Shown in pieces: positions 21,530 to 32,790 of a DNA stretch of 64,000 nucleotides. Position 1 is the stretch's first letter. Each line of letters starts with the position of its first letter. Location of the stretch: positions 280,967,083 through 281,031,082 of the forward strand of contig OZ010799.1 of NCBI GenBank assembly GCA_963932465.1, in the 5' to 3' direction. This DNA is from Maratus speciosus (Eukaryota > Arthropoda > Arachnida > Araneae > Salticidae). The position numbers and the translations under genes are program-made. The notes under the pieces were generated by a model. The model did not search any database, was not told the DNA's origin, and worked only from the letters and a program-made list of their open reading frames with translations.

Positions 21530-22155
21530 TTTATCCAGGCAGGATTTGACTACTTGTACGCCACTCCAAGCATTTTGCCGGTCAAGATTTTGCAGCTTGA
21601 ACGCCTTTCCGAGCACCTAGCCAACATGAATTCGAAACAACGTGAATGTCAACACAAAAAGTGTCAACCCACTAACGACGGTCACCAGGAAGAAGGAAAT
21701 TATAGATAAAACCTCTAACATCAATATAAAAAAGAACAACAATCATGAGATGTTGTTACTTACCCAATAAAGACAGCATTCAGCATTACGTAAGTCATTA
21801 AAAAAAAAATGATCTCTGTTTTGTGATGAAAAAATTTTATGTTTATTCTTTGTTATTGCATAACTTAATTTATTTTATTTTATTTGATTATTTATTCGAA
21901 ATGAGATGTGTTTATTTTACTGACAAAGTATACGAACATTAAAGTGACAGGTGTTTTATTTAACTTACGTAATCAGAACCAATTATGTTTATTTATACAT
22001 ATTTTCAAAAGATTACGAGTATTCAAATGATAGGATATTTTAATATTCTGAGATTTATTAATGCTATGTTAATTTATTATTTATTATGAGATTTTTATTA
22101 TTATTATTATATTTCTGTTAAGCAATATGATAGAGATTTTGAGGTATATTTTGTA
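21530..22155. other. Gypsy leader, non-coding
   Basis: AT-rich region between the 5' LTR and gag. It should hold the primer binding site, but the first bases (TTTATCCAGGCAGGATTTG) do not obviously match a tRNA 3' end known to me. Confidence 0.5.
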
Positions 22156-23035
22156 ATGCTTTTACGATCTGGAAGTAAAGTTAAATATTCTAGTTTTATT
22201 ACGTGGAAACAAAAAAGTAAAATGACTGAAAGTAATATTGTATCTTTTGATCCCGATTTAGGAATGGAAATCCAACAATGGTTAACATACTTCGATAATT
22301 CTTGCATTAAACAAAATGATACTTGGAAATTTGAAAATATTTGAAAATATTTAAAGGGGGAGGCCTTGAAAATTTATATCAATGATTGCCAAAATTGTGA
22401 GAGTTATGCTCAAATTTCAGTAGATTTTAGTAGAAAAATTTATCAAAATAGAAGTACCTAGATTTTCAAATTTTTCTTCACTTAAATTAAACGATCTAAA
22501 AGATTTGGAAGATTACTTCCATAAAAAAGTAGAGTTTGGAAGGAAACTAAAATTATGTGAGACAATTATAGTGCAGGGTCTTACTGATGGCTTAGCACCA
22601 CAGTATCAGAATGTTTTGATTGTCAGTTCCCCAAATGATGCCACAGATTGGTATAAATTAGTCAGACAACTTGTAGTCACTCCTACCTCTAATCCAAATA
22701 CTACAAGAAATAACTTTTTAAATGGTAGATCTTTTCAGCAGAATGCTCGACCTAGTCAACCACGATATGATGCTCCCAGAAATTGGGTTTGTACACCAAA
22801 TTTCAACCCCGCTATTACTAACTTTAATTCCAATGCACATGGTTCTAGATTTTCGAATCAAAGAATGCAGAACAATCATTTTCAAAGAAATTATCCATCT
22901 AGACCTTGCAGAATTTATTTGAATCAAGGAATACTTAATGCATTCCACTGGGAGAATAGTTGTGTTTTTAATGTTAACCCATTACAATCTGATACAACTT
23001 CCAATTCCCCACCACAAAATACAGATAATGTTTGA
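22156..23035 (+). pseudogene. Gypsy gag relic
   Basis: The first part (22156-22344) has the gag-like DPDLGMEIQQWLTYFD helix start; a frame change follows, with GEALKIYINDCQN read in another frame. From 22505 an open stretch of 176 codons gives LKLCETIIVQGLTDGL and a DWYKLV segment typical of the capsid C-terminal part of Gypsy gag, then a low-complexity N/R/Q-rich region. Near the end CRIYLNQGI...AFHWENSC looks like a divergent Cys/His finger (C-x2-C-x11-H-x4-C form) in which the second Cys is Tyr. In an intact element gag would form the particle and bind RNA. The frameshift near 22340 and the lost Cys make it inactive. Confidence 0.7.
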
Positions 23036-23422
23036 CAAATAATTGTGTCTGGTTATACGAGAAAACATCAATTACCTTGTGTTTTGGATACAAGTTCTAC
23101 GTTTTCAATTTTGCCACTTCATTTTGTACATTTATTGAAAGCTAAACTTAAGAATATTTTTCCTATTAATGTTGGACAAGCCAAAGGCTTTGTCCAAATT
23201 AAAAAAGCTTGTGATTTTTTTATTAGAATTGGTAATATTGAACAATATGTTAATTTTCTTGTGTGTGATACCGATTTAGAGTATGTAATTTCAGGATTAC
23301 CAGACTGTGCAAAATTTGATTTGAAAATTAATTGTACTAGTTGTAGTGTCACTCAGGGAGATACTGCTTTAAATTCATGTATAACCAGAAACAAAATAAG
23401 ATCTCTTCAATTTCAATGTTAG
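23036..23422 (+). pseudogene. Gypsy retropepsin-type protease relic
   Basis: Separated from gag by a stop at 23033. The reading contains LPCVLDTSSTFSILP, the active-site block of a retroviral-type aspartic protease, with the catalytic Asp at 23087-23089. The usual motif is D-T/S-G; here the Gly is Ser, which is unusual and would be expected to harm activity. A later VISGLPDC segment fits the second conserved part (I-x-G-x-D). In an intact element this enzyme would cut the gag-pol polyprotein. A stop at 23420 separates it from the reverse transcriptase. The call is based on the active-site block and its position between gag and RT. Confidence 0.7.
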
Positions 23423-23499
23423 GGTGAATATCAACATAGGCAACACGAATATGGAAATACCATAGCTCCTCAATCCTTCGCGAGATCAAATAATAATAC

Positions 23500-24260
23500 T
23501 AAATTAATTGGGGAAATAAATGCTATAGATAATGATAACTTATGTGAAATGTTAAGGGATTACTTAGATATTTTTTCTGGAAACAAGTATGATGTAGGGA
23601 AGTTAAATAATGAGCCAAAGCGAATTTTTAAAACTCTGACCTACCAGTATCTATGAGAACTTATCGTACATCGATAGTTGATAGAAAGGAGATTTCAACC
23701 CAAATTCAATCTTTGCTAAATGCTGTCATAATAAAAGAAAGTTCTAGTCCTCATTCTTCTCCAGTTACCATAGTAATGAAACGCGATGAAGGCAAAAAGA
23801 CAAGATTATGTGTAGATTACCGAAATTGAATTCCATAATAAAAAACGATGCAGAACCCTTTCCCCGTATTGATGATATTTTAGATAAATTGTGTAATGCC
23901 CAGTATTTTTCCACATTGGATTAAGCCTCTGGCTACTGGCATATTCCCATTCACCCTTGAGATACAGAAAAACTCGCTTTTACTATCAATTACGGTTTAT
24001 TTGAGTGGAATGCTCTCTCCTTTGGTGTAAAAGTTGGGCCCTCCATATTCAATAGACCTCTTAGAAGAATCCTTACAAAATATAAAATTGATTTCGCATT
24101 CTATTATTATGACGATATAATTATTTTTTCTTCCTCCCTAACTGAACATATCCAACATCTAAACAAAATTTTTGATTTGTGTAGGCTTGAGAACATAAAA
24201 ATGCACTTTCTAAACTTTCTAAATGCAATTTTGCTCAAAATTAAATTAACTTTTTAGGAT
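23500..24260 (+). pseudogene. Gypsy reverse transcriptase relic
   Basis: The start has MRTYRTSIVDRKEISTQIQ, SSPHSSPVTIV and TRLCVDYRN, the usual Gypsy RT entry blocks. A stop (23827-23829) and frame change follow; then FSTLD with the first catalytic Asp, interrupted by a stop directly after it (TTGGATTAAGCC), then SGYWHIPIHP with another stop, EWNALSFGV (usual F-x-x-M-P-F-G-L), and YYYDDIIIF, the Y-x-D-D catalytic box. Both catalytic Asp residues of the box are kept. At least three stops and two frameshifts show it is dead. The downstream open frame (24261) continues the same protein into the connection domain and RNase H. Confidence 0.85.
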
Positions 24261-25640
24261 ATGAAATTAAAAATGGAACCCCTAACTCCCTCTAATGCCA
24301 ATATTGATGTAATAAACAAATTAGAACCCCCTACGAATGTTGAAGAACTAAAAAGATTTTTGGGATCAGTTAATGTGTACCATAAGTTTATAAACAAAAA
24401 TGCCGAAATTAGGAACCCTCTCAATAAACTACATAAGAAAAATGCTTTGTGGGAATGGAGTACTGAATGTCAAAATTCATTCCAAAAGTTGAAAGATGCT
24501 CAAATAGGAAAGCCCATCTTAAAAATTTATAACCCTAAATCCAAATTTATGACCCCATTCCCTACGTTTGTTGATGCCTCACAGATAGCGATAGGTGCCG
24601 TACTTAAACAACCGGATGATAATGGGTTTTTACATCCAATTGCTTATTACTCCAGAGGATTGAGAAGCTATGAACGAAACTACTTTATTACGGAATTAGA
24701 GTGTCTTGCCATCATTGACACCTTAGACAAATTTTACCATTATTTCCACGGCGTAAAGTTTACTATTCATACAGACCATGCATCTCTTGTGCGGCTTAAG
24801 AATGTAAAACACCTAAGAGGACGGCTCTTTAGATGGTCTTTAAAACTGAGTATGTTTGAATATAAGATAGAGTATTTAAATGGATCTACAAATGTCGAAG
24901 CCGACATGTTGTCCAGAAACCCTATTTCTCATTTTAGTCGAACACTCACGTTTTTGTTAGATGTTAAAGAGGTACTTGAAATGCAGGAAAGGGATAATGT
25001 GTGCGGAAAAAATTACGTAAATGACAATGGATTAATCATAAATAAAAGAAAGGGCTTTAGGAAAGTAGTAGTCCCCATGTCCTTGAGCAGAAAATTACTT
25101 CGAATTGCTCATGAAAATTTTGGTCACCTTGGAATTAAAAAAATGCAAGATCTAATTTCTCCCAATTATTATTGGCCTGATATGAATCAAGATATAACTA
25201 ACTTTGTAAAACATTGCGATATTTGTCAAAAAAATAAAAAGCCTAGACAGAAAAAATTTGGCTTATTACAAGCTATGCCTACCACAGATCAACCTTTTGA
25301 ATGTCTTTCTGTTGATACTGTGAGAGGATTTAACTATTATAATTCAACTAAAAAATACCTGCATATTGTCATCGATCATGCAACCCGTTATGTGTGGGAA
25401 TTTCTCTCAAAGAGTGTCACCACTGAATCCTATACGAATTGTTTAAAACAAATTTTTAATATTCAAACACCACAACAATTATTCTGTTTTAATCAAATTT
25501 CTAACGTTAGGACACCTCAAAAAATCTTAAGCGATAAGATGGCCGCCTTTACTTCTTCCAGATTAAAAAATGTTTTGCGGAACCATAATATTAAGCAGCA
25601 TTTAACCTCATCTCACCATCCTCAAACGAACGGTAAATGA
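24261..25640 (+). pseudogene. Gypsy RNase H and integrase, 459-codon open stretch
   Basis: The longest open frame in the window. Order: RT thumb/connection (VEELKRFLGSVNVYHKFI), RNase H (FVDASQIAIGAVL, ELECLAII, then TDHASL with Asp near residue 172), the integrase zinc finger (His 284, His 289, Cys 319, Cys 322), and the integrase core with Asp 352 in LSVDT and Asp 425 in ILSDK. The third catalytic residue, Glu, comes just after the TGA at 25638 (NGK, stop, ERAN). Between the two Asp residues there is an in-frame 45 bp duplication (copies start at 25449 and 25494), lengthening the spacing by 15 residues. The ATG used here lies within pol and is not a natural start. An intact protein would copy and insert the element. 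Confidence 0.9.
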
Positions 25641-26076
25641 GAGAGAGCCAATCAAACGATAGTAACTAGGCTAAAATGTAAAGTTAACTGTACTTATCTA
25701 AAGTTCCTTGGACTAAACTCCTTTCTGAAGTTGTAAATGAATACAATACCCCCCATTCAACAACTAAATTTCCTCCTGCTTATTTACTATTTGGCCAATT
25801 ACCCTATAATTCCCCGCTTCAACAAGATTATTACCCTCCTGTTAATGAAGCACTTAAAATCGCAAAAGTGCGAACTGATGAATTCCATTTAAAAAGTAAG
25901 AAATATTATGATCAAAATTAAGTTGAGCCAAAATTTGAAGTAGGTGATCTCTTTATCTATGAAGAATTTCATTACCCAAATACTAGAAAGCTTTCTCAGG
26001 TATTTGCTGGATCATACCAAATTCTTCGAAAAGTATCCGATGTAAATTTTGAGATCGATAGAAAAACCCCATTTAA
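25641..26076 (+). pseudogene. Gypsy integrase C-terminal part
   Basis: Continues from 25640: ERANQTIVTRLK carries the catalytic Glu of the D,D-35-E set. After a frameshift near 25725, FPPAYLLFGQLPY and KVRTDEFHLKSKKYYDQN follow, then a stop and a beta-rich C-terminal domain, EVGDLFIYEE, KLSQVFAGSYQIL and FEIDRK. The reading is cut at 26073 by a TTAA element and resumes at 26829. Confidence 0.8.
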
Positions 26077-26824
26077 AGGGTCTCAGGACTCTTAAAATTG
26101 GAAAAAATGAAAAAAAAGGACCATTTTCAAAATTTAATATCTTAAAATATATTTGATATTAAAACACAATTTTAAATGGGAAAGATACAGGTATGTTCTT
26201 TCATTTCAAATATTTGAAAAATTGCAAGATGCAGAATTAGCATTTACAGGGGGCTCAAAACTGTCAGACATTTCACGAGCAGAAAATCGACATAACAGTT
26301 TATGCGCACGATTACAAAATAAATTTTGAAACTAGAATGAAAAGTTTGGTGCCTACTTATACCTCAGATTATAATAATTACACTAAACCTAAATAAATTT
26401 GTATTTAAAGCATTTTTATATTTTTAATACAAAGTTGTATTTAGCTAATGCAAAATTTAGAAAATTTCAACAATATAGACCCCTAAAAAAATTTTTATTT
26501 TTACAATAAAAAGGAAATTTTAGGTTCAGTTTATACAGACTAACATAAAACATATGTTTTGAAAATTTCATGAAAAAATATTCAGAAGTTTTTGAGATAT
26601 CGTGCGCGTTATGCCCAAAAACGTCATTTGGTGAAAAATGACTTCAAAGATTTGGAAACACCGCTTCAGCTATTGAGCGAGTATAATTCTAAATGCCATA
26701 ACTTCTGTTCTAATGGGAATTTCATGATAATAATTATATCAAAATGTTCAGAAAACATAGAAGTTTAACATATAAAAAAATTAAAATTTCGAAAATTTTA
26801 GAGCTTAAAGAGTCCTGAGACCCC
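26077..26824. mobile_element. TTAA-target element, GGGGTCTCAGGACTC termini (copy 1)
   Basis: TTAA at 26073-26076 and 26825-26828. Left end AGGGTCTCAGGACTCTTAAA, right end GAGTCCTGAGACCCC. 748 bp, non-coding. It is inserted within the Gypsy integrase C-terminus, so it is younger than the Gypsy element. A second copy in the opposite orientation is at 61243-61997. Confidence 0.9.
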
Positions 26825-26828
26825 TTAA

Positions 26829-26948
26829 AGATACCGAAATCATTCATGTTTCAAAATTGCGTTTGTACCATCATCCTAATAACTTAAAATTATCTCATGA
26901 GCAATTACCACAACAACAGCAGCAGACGCAGGTTAAATCACTTTCTTA
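26829..26948 (+). pseudogene. Gypsy pol last segment
   Basis: Reading resumes after the TTAA element with DTEIIHVSKLRLYHHP, the usual end of Gypsy integrase (I-I-H-V-S-R-L-x-P-Y), then a Q-rich tail (QQQQQ) and a stop at 26947. This fixes the end of pol. Confidence 0.8.
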
Positions 26949-28793
26949 AACTTAATTTTCTAACAATGATGATGTAATTTAATATTAAAATTTAAAGCTT
27001 AAAGAAAATTTATTATTTCAACATTGCGGATGAGATTTTGGAAGGCGCACCAAGAGTTTATCTGTTTGGAATTTTATTTAGATTAACCTGGTTATGCGGG
27101 CATAAATTGGTTGATTTATCTAGAGTTCTAATTAGTGTTGAATTAAAGAATTGACCCAAGAAACTTAACTTTACTTAAATTATTACTTGCAATTAAAAAT
27201 TTAATCTTACTTGTTATAAAAAATTAATAAAAACGCAATTGATATTCTTTGAAATGATTTAAATATTACTCTTAAAATAAAAGGATTATCTTAACAATTG
27301 TATTTTATTAGTTAAAAAAAAAAAAAAAAAAAAAAAAAGGAGAGAGAGGGAAAATTATTTCAAGATTTGATTTTCATTTCCCGACATGTTGCGAAACCAT
27401 TTACTTATTCCAATTTCAAAAATTTTCGCCTGCAATATTTTTTTTCTTTCTTACCACGAAAGTCAAAAGTCATTTTTTTATTTTTTTAGTTGTTAACGAT
27501 TTGATTTGATTTCTATTCTTTTTATTTAAGGTAAATGTAATTTTTAGATGGGAATTGAGAAACTATTTAGGATTCCTTTTCTGTCTTCAATATATTATAA
27601 CTTTCCTTTCCCTATCTTCTTTATTTATGATTTTTTTATTTCATTAATTGAGAAGTGTACATGTAATTCCTATGAGACAGATAAACAGGAATCAAATTTA
27701 ACGACTCACATACGAATGAATTATACGAGATATTTATAGGCATGAATTTATTATGTGATACAGGATTAACATTATATTATTATTATTTATAAAAAGAAGG
27801 AAATACTAGAATTAAGAATGTTATTGGATTATTTATATAGAGATTTAAATAATTTTTGATGATGACTATGCTAAAACAAGAGGTATAAGTTACTGAAACA
27901 GTGATGATGGCTTAACCCTTAGAAGAACCTATGAGGCGATACACTTCATAATGTCTTCATTCTCGGTCACAAATCATTACTTTTCGAAAACTTATCTACG
28001 ATTAAAAATAATACGAGGAATAAAATTACGTAAGATTTAACAGTTCTTGTGATTGATACTGTTATTATACTGAGAGAATACAGATCTGTAATAATGAAAA
28101 GACCAAGGCAAAAACTATCAAAGTTTGTACAGTTGTATATTTACATTATAGTTGACAAAAATTTTATTTACTATTGTTTATTAATTTATTTGATATATTA
28201 TTATTATACAAGGTTATTCTAAGATTATTTATTTATTTATTATTGTTATTAGTATTTAATATTATTAATATTATTAGTGCAACATAGTCTGTGATATATG
28301 ATTTAAGCAAATATAAAACTCTTATGAACTCTACAAATCTATATTTCAGTACGGACTAAAAATCACTAGAGGACATATAATTATTGAAGATACTGAATAA
28401 ATATGGTATGGTTTTGAACTTTGTGTCACTGTTGCTAACTAATGAACTGATATTCATATTGCTGTATAAATTCACAGAAAGTAAAACTGTTGCTAATTTT
28501 GAATATTGACCAAATATTATTATAATTGTTTTTATTATTGTACATGTACTTATTACAGCAGTTTCTACTAAGACGCGAATTATTTTTTTTTAATTTTTAA
28601 TTATAATTTTTTTTCCTTTCAAAATGAAATTAAACTTTAAGCAACGCGATATGGTGACCAAGTGACGGTATCATTTTAAAGATGATTGTAAAACAAAGAA
28701 ACAAAAATTGTAAAACGAGTATCTGCTTTCTCTCAATGAACTCGCAGGTCATCGGGACCTACTACTTCATTCATTTTTTGAGGGGAAAGATTT
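26949..28793. other. Gypsy 3' non-coding region
   Basis: 1.8 kb of AT-rich DNA between pol and the 3' LTR, with a poly(A) run at about 27316-27338 followed by a GA-rich stretch, and a purine tract GAGGGGAAAGA at about 28780-28790. No env-like reading frame was recognised; the 63-codon frame at 27548 is hydrophobic but unsupported. Confidence 0.55.
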
Positions 28794-29579
28794 TGTTACA
28801 TTATTTGATCTAATTCCGCGCTTTTTTCTTTCGAGAATATTCTTTTAGCTTCCATTTTTACTTTCCCGCGCATTTCTGAGGTTATTCCTTTTCCCTTCAA
28901 ATTCATTTATTTGCTGTATTCTCACTGTTTATATGACGTGACATTAATCGTGACATCAGACGTGACACACGTCTTAATTATTCATTGGTTGAGAGCGCGA
29001 TCTATGTCATATTTGTATCTTTACACTGGAGGAACAAAGAGTCGATACTAGCTGTGTTTCAGCAAAATTTGTCGTATTTCTACTTTGATAACTTCCCCTG
29101 TTCGCCGTCTTATATTTTCTATTATCTATAATTGCTTACCCATGATTAAATAACACGTAGCGATGGCTTGATTTAAATTTGAATCGGTGGAAACTGCAAT
29201 AGCCGAAAGCTCTTTCAATAAAAGCCTGAGTTTAAATTACGGATTGTCTCAATTATTACGGAAAAACCTACACTGGATAAATGTGTTCCCTGTCCTACCA
29301 CTCGATGACTGCAACTACCTTCCAACATCCATGTTGATGTACTACGAAACATTCTATTTCAGCTTAATCTAATGTACGGCTTCCAGATTGATTATTCATC
29401 TACTATGACATCGAAGCTAACCACACTTTTGAATCACCATATAACGTAATATCGTTATATTAATTGAGGAATTCAACTCTACCTGTGATTCTATTATTTT
29501 CAACATTGCACTACTGGTAACATAACAACCAGTTATTCCGTTCACTAGAAAAACCTTCCAATGTTAGAATAATCTAACA
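28794..29579 (+). repeat. 3' LTR
   Basis: 786 bp. Same ends as the 5' LTR, AATAAA at 29217-29222. Followed by TGTA. A 61-codon frame at 29187-29372 is within the LTR and is not a gene. Confidence 0.9.
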
Positions 29580-29594
29580 TGTATTCTTCTTTAA

Positions 29595-30114
29595 CCCATT
29601 ATCTACTGACAATACATATAAGTACCATTATAATAACTTGTTATAAAATTCATTTAATACATCGATTAGTAGTAATACAGTTTAGAATGAGTTATAGATG
29701 CATTATTTTATCTTCTTCCAAAGGCATTATGGGTCACACAAAACAAAAATATTCTTAAAAGGATGATTTCTTTTACCGTTTCATATTTTCACCATTCTTG
29801 GCGTTGGTAGTGGGGGGGAGGGCGATTTTTCAATTCGGAAATGTTTTTATATGTCTATAGTAAAAGCATTATATTTGAAAATTTATTAATTCTACATATT
29901 ATTAAGAAAAATATTTAAAATAAAAGATTTTAGTGGGGTATAAATTTCGCACAAAATCCCTATAAATTCAAATTTAATGAATCCTACTAAATTCTTCAAT
30001 CCGTCTAAAATTTTCTAAAATGTATTAAATGATTATGTAAATCTTCTAACGGAGAAACGAAAAATGCAATAGAAGATAAAATTTTCATGAATTCGTAATT
30101 CAGTACTTAAAGGG
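29595..30114. mobile_element. TTAA MITE, CCCATTATCTACTGA terminus
   Basis: TTAA (29591-29594) then CCCATTATCTACTGAC; right end TTCAGTACTTAAAGGG then TTAA (30115-30118). 520 bp. Its first 150 bp match the last 150 bp of the window (63855 onward), including TAAGTACCATTA and GGCATTATGGGT-type words. Confidence 0.75.
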
Positions 30115-30118
30115 TTAA

Positions 30119-32100
30119 ATGAAGCCTCGTTAACTTCAGCTTTCGATAATGTTATCTTTTTATAATCTTTAAATTTTAATAACGACGCATTTTCTTTTGT
30201 ATGTTTGATTCTAAATAAAAATAATAGCGTGCAGAGTCTAACACACTCGGTAAAGTTATTTCAATCATATATTCATGAGAGCATAGTGTCATTATGAAAT
30301 GAAAGTACTGATGTTTACATTTGCGAAAATGTATATTGTTTGTTCACAGAATGTGACATCACGTTTTGCTGTGACATTTGTTTTACTTTTGATACTTCAT
30401 CTATCTATCTCTTGTATATTTAACTGTCTTCATCTAATGATTTAGACGCAGATTAATCTGACTTTCTACAAATGAATTTCGCTAAAATCTTCTGAATAAG
30501 CTCCTAACTTTAAGCTCAAATATATTTTCAATAAAAAAATACAAATATTTTTTTTTAACGCAGATTGCACTCCTGGTACCAAACTGCATATAGTTTTAAA
30601 ACTGATTTTTGAATATTTTGTCACTTGTCAACCATATCTTAAGTTCCAATTAACCATAAACTGCACGAATTTTTAATTTTTTGAGTATGATTTTATACTC
30701 TTATTAATATTAGATATTAGATGCAACATTTTTTAAAAATTTGTTACATTTTGGTCTATTTAAAAACATGTAATAAGGAATCTTGTGTATAATTATTATT
30801 GGACTTTGTTTAACTTGTACTGTTAGAATGATATAAAGATTATCTATACAGTTAATACATGTAATATATATTCTAGTATATATTTGTAAAATTGAATGAA
30901 TTTTTTTGAATGAATATTTTTTAAATACTCGTATTTTCATAAAAATAATAAATTTTATTTTATTTTAAAATCAAGATTAAAAATTTTTACACTAATCTAA
31001 GCCTGTTTAATAATAAGTATAGAGCAAAACTTCAAGTTTATTATCTAAAATCCACTCATGTGATAACAATAAAATTATAAATATACACAGACTAAGGCAG
31101 TAAAGTATGTTTTGAAGGCTGCTATTTTATCGAAGAGATGTGTAATAAAAACAATTTCTCTTTTTACGGCATAAACTTTTATTTTATGGTCACTAGGGGT
31201 TATTTCAGACAATAATTTAAAAATAACTTTTTGATGGCGATTTAGAAGTACTGCTTATCATTTTTAAGTAGCGATAGTTTAAAAAGTCAACATCTTAAAA
31301 ATTGTAATGATATTTTGTCTTTATTTTGTTGATTTCATACAGTATGATTGTCTTTGTGTTCGTCCTTTTATTGCGCTATTTTCAGTTTCATAAGTAGAAT
31401 TGGTGTAAAACATGATTTTATAAGCTGCTGTTATTTGTATATTCATTTACGAAAGTCTGTATTTGCTTTCAAAGAAAGATTTTTAAGATATAATTCATGC
31501 ATAATTATACATGAGAATCACTTAAAATCATCCAGACTAAGTTTAAAAATGCTGTTTCATCGCTTTAACGGCAAAATTCGCAAGACCTTTGTTGATACAA
31601 ATTTGGAATAAAATTGGAAAAGAGATGATCTGCAGAATAATAAACAATAGTATAAGTTAATTCACATTCACAAATATGCATTTTTATGTTATTTTATATT
31701 TGTCATATGGTGTCGTGATTTTATTTATCAATTTCATGTTTAAAAAAAAATAATGATAAATGAAAAAAATAAATACAAATTGAATAAATGGACACTTTAG
31801 TTGATTTGTGTTAAATCTCTTTTTTGACATTGCTTTTGCGGTTCCTTGAATGAAAGCTTTCTCGGTGAAAACCAATATAGAACTAATTTCATTCAAACTT
31901 TTCAAGAATATTTCTTTAGAAAAGGCTGTTTTAGCACATATTCTTGTTCTGAAATCTGTCCAGAGCAGTGATGGTAGAACCCTTTTAAGCTTTGGAAAAG
32001 CACGCTATGTGAACATTAATCTATTTATTCCTAGAAGAGCTTTTTGATTTTTTATTTAAGTTCTCTAAATGTTACCACTTTTTTTAATAGTAATATACGC
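30119..32100. other. AT-rich DNA, no gene seen
   Basis: Nearly 2 kb without a recognisable gene or element. Frames of 65-87 codons at 31348-31611 and 31850-32047 lack recognisable motifs. Confidence 0.5.
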
Positions 32101-32446
32101 CTTATTTAATCTGTTAAATATGTAAACAAGGGACTGGTTCCAGAGGCTTCGCCCCCAAGAATAATTGTACAGCACATCACGAAAAAGAAAGGGAAATTGG
32201 CACAAAATAAATCGAATATATCTATATAAGAAAAGTTGTAGCATTCATACAATCTATGAAAAAAGAAAAAAAAAAAACTGCCCGACTGCTTGGCAGGAAA
32301 TCGTGTCATTCAAATGAAATGGGTTAAGAAACTCGTTAATTTCAAAATTCAAGAGTAATAAAATTTTGAAAATTTATAGATTTATAGACAGCAATATGTG
32401 GTTTATTGTAGGGGTTGAAGGAATTGAAATATGGTATTTTTTGTGG

Positions 32447-32790
32447 CCGCGGCAAGCGGCCTCTTTTCGTCCGCAGCCCTTTATTCTTCCACTTATTCCG
32501 ACTCTTTTGCGGAAGCAAGGTTCATAGGTTCCCAGCCCATAGGTCTCCAGCCCTCTTGCAAAAGCCGGGTTGAAAAAAAAACTCAATAAATTGAAACCGG
32601 GCAAATTTAAAAGGGAAATTGCACAAATTAAAGACGGGGGCAGAGTATGGAGCAATGAAGGTAATGAACGACTCCTGCTGTTTCTAGCTTATTATTAGTC
32701 TCGGTCGGCGGTTGGGGGTGGGCGAATGGGTCAACCGCCGCGGCAAGCGGCCTCTTTTCGTCCGCAGCCGTTTATTCTTTTACTTTTTCC
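32447..32790 (+). repeat. GC-rich ~50 bp direct repeat
   Basis: CCGCGGCAAGCGGCCTCTTT and the following TTCGTCCGCAGCC occur at 32447 and again at 32738, then both run into TTATTCTT. The two copies are almost identical over about 50 bp and are much more GC-rich than their surroundings. Between them are CCCAGCCCATAGGTCTCCAG-like words. Origin unknown. Confidence 0.8.

Larger units (their letters stand above)
20771..29579 (+). mobile_element. Ty3/Gypsy LTR retrotransposon, complete but inactive
   Basis: Two LTRs (20771-21529 and 28794-29579) start TGTTA and end TAACA and are flanked by TGTA on both sides (20767-20770 and 29580-29583). Between them lie gag, protease, reverse transcriptase, RNase H and integrase relics in Ty3/Gypsy order on the plus strand. 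Stops and frameshifts occur in every part, and a TTAA element is inserted in the 3' end of pol. I saw no env-like gene. A purine run (GAGGGGAAAGA) just before the right LTR fits a polypurine tract. Confidence 0.9.

Noticed and set aside
27548..27739. env-like gene of the Gypsy element
   Set aside because: Only 63 codons and simply hydrophobic; no signal peptide plus cleavage site plus anchor pattern.
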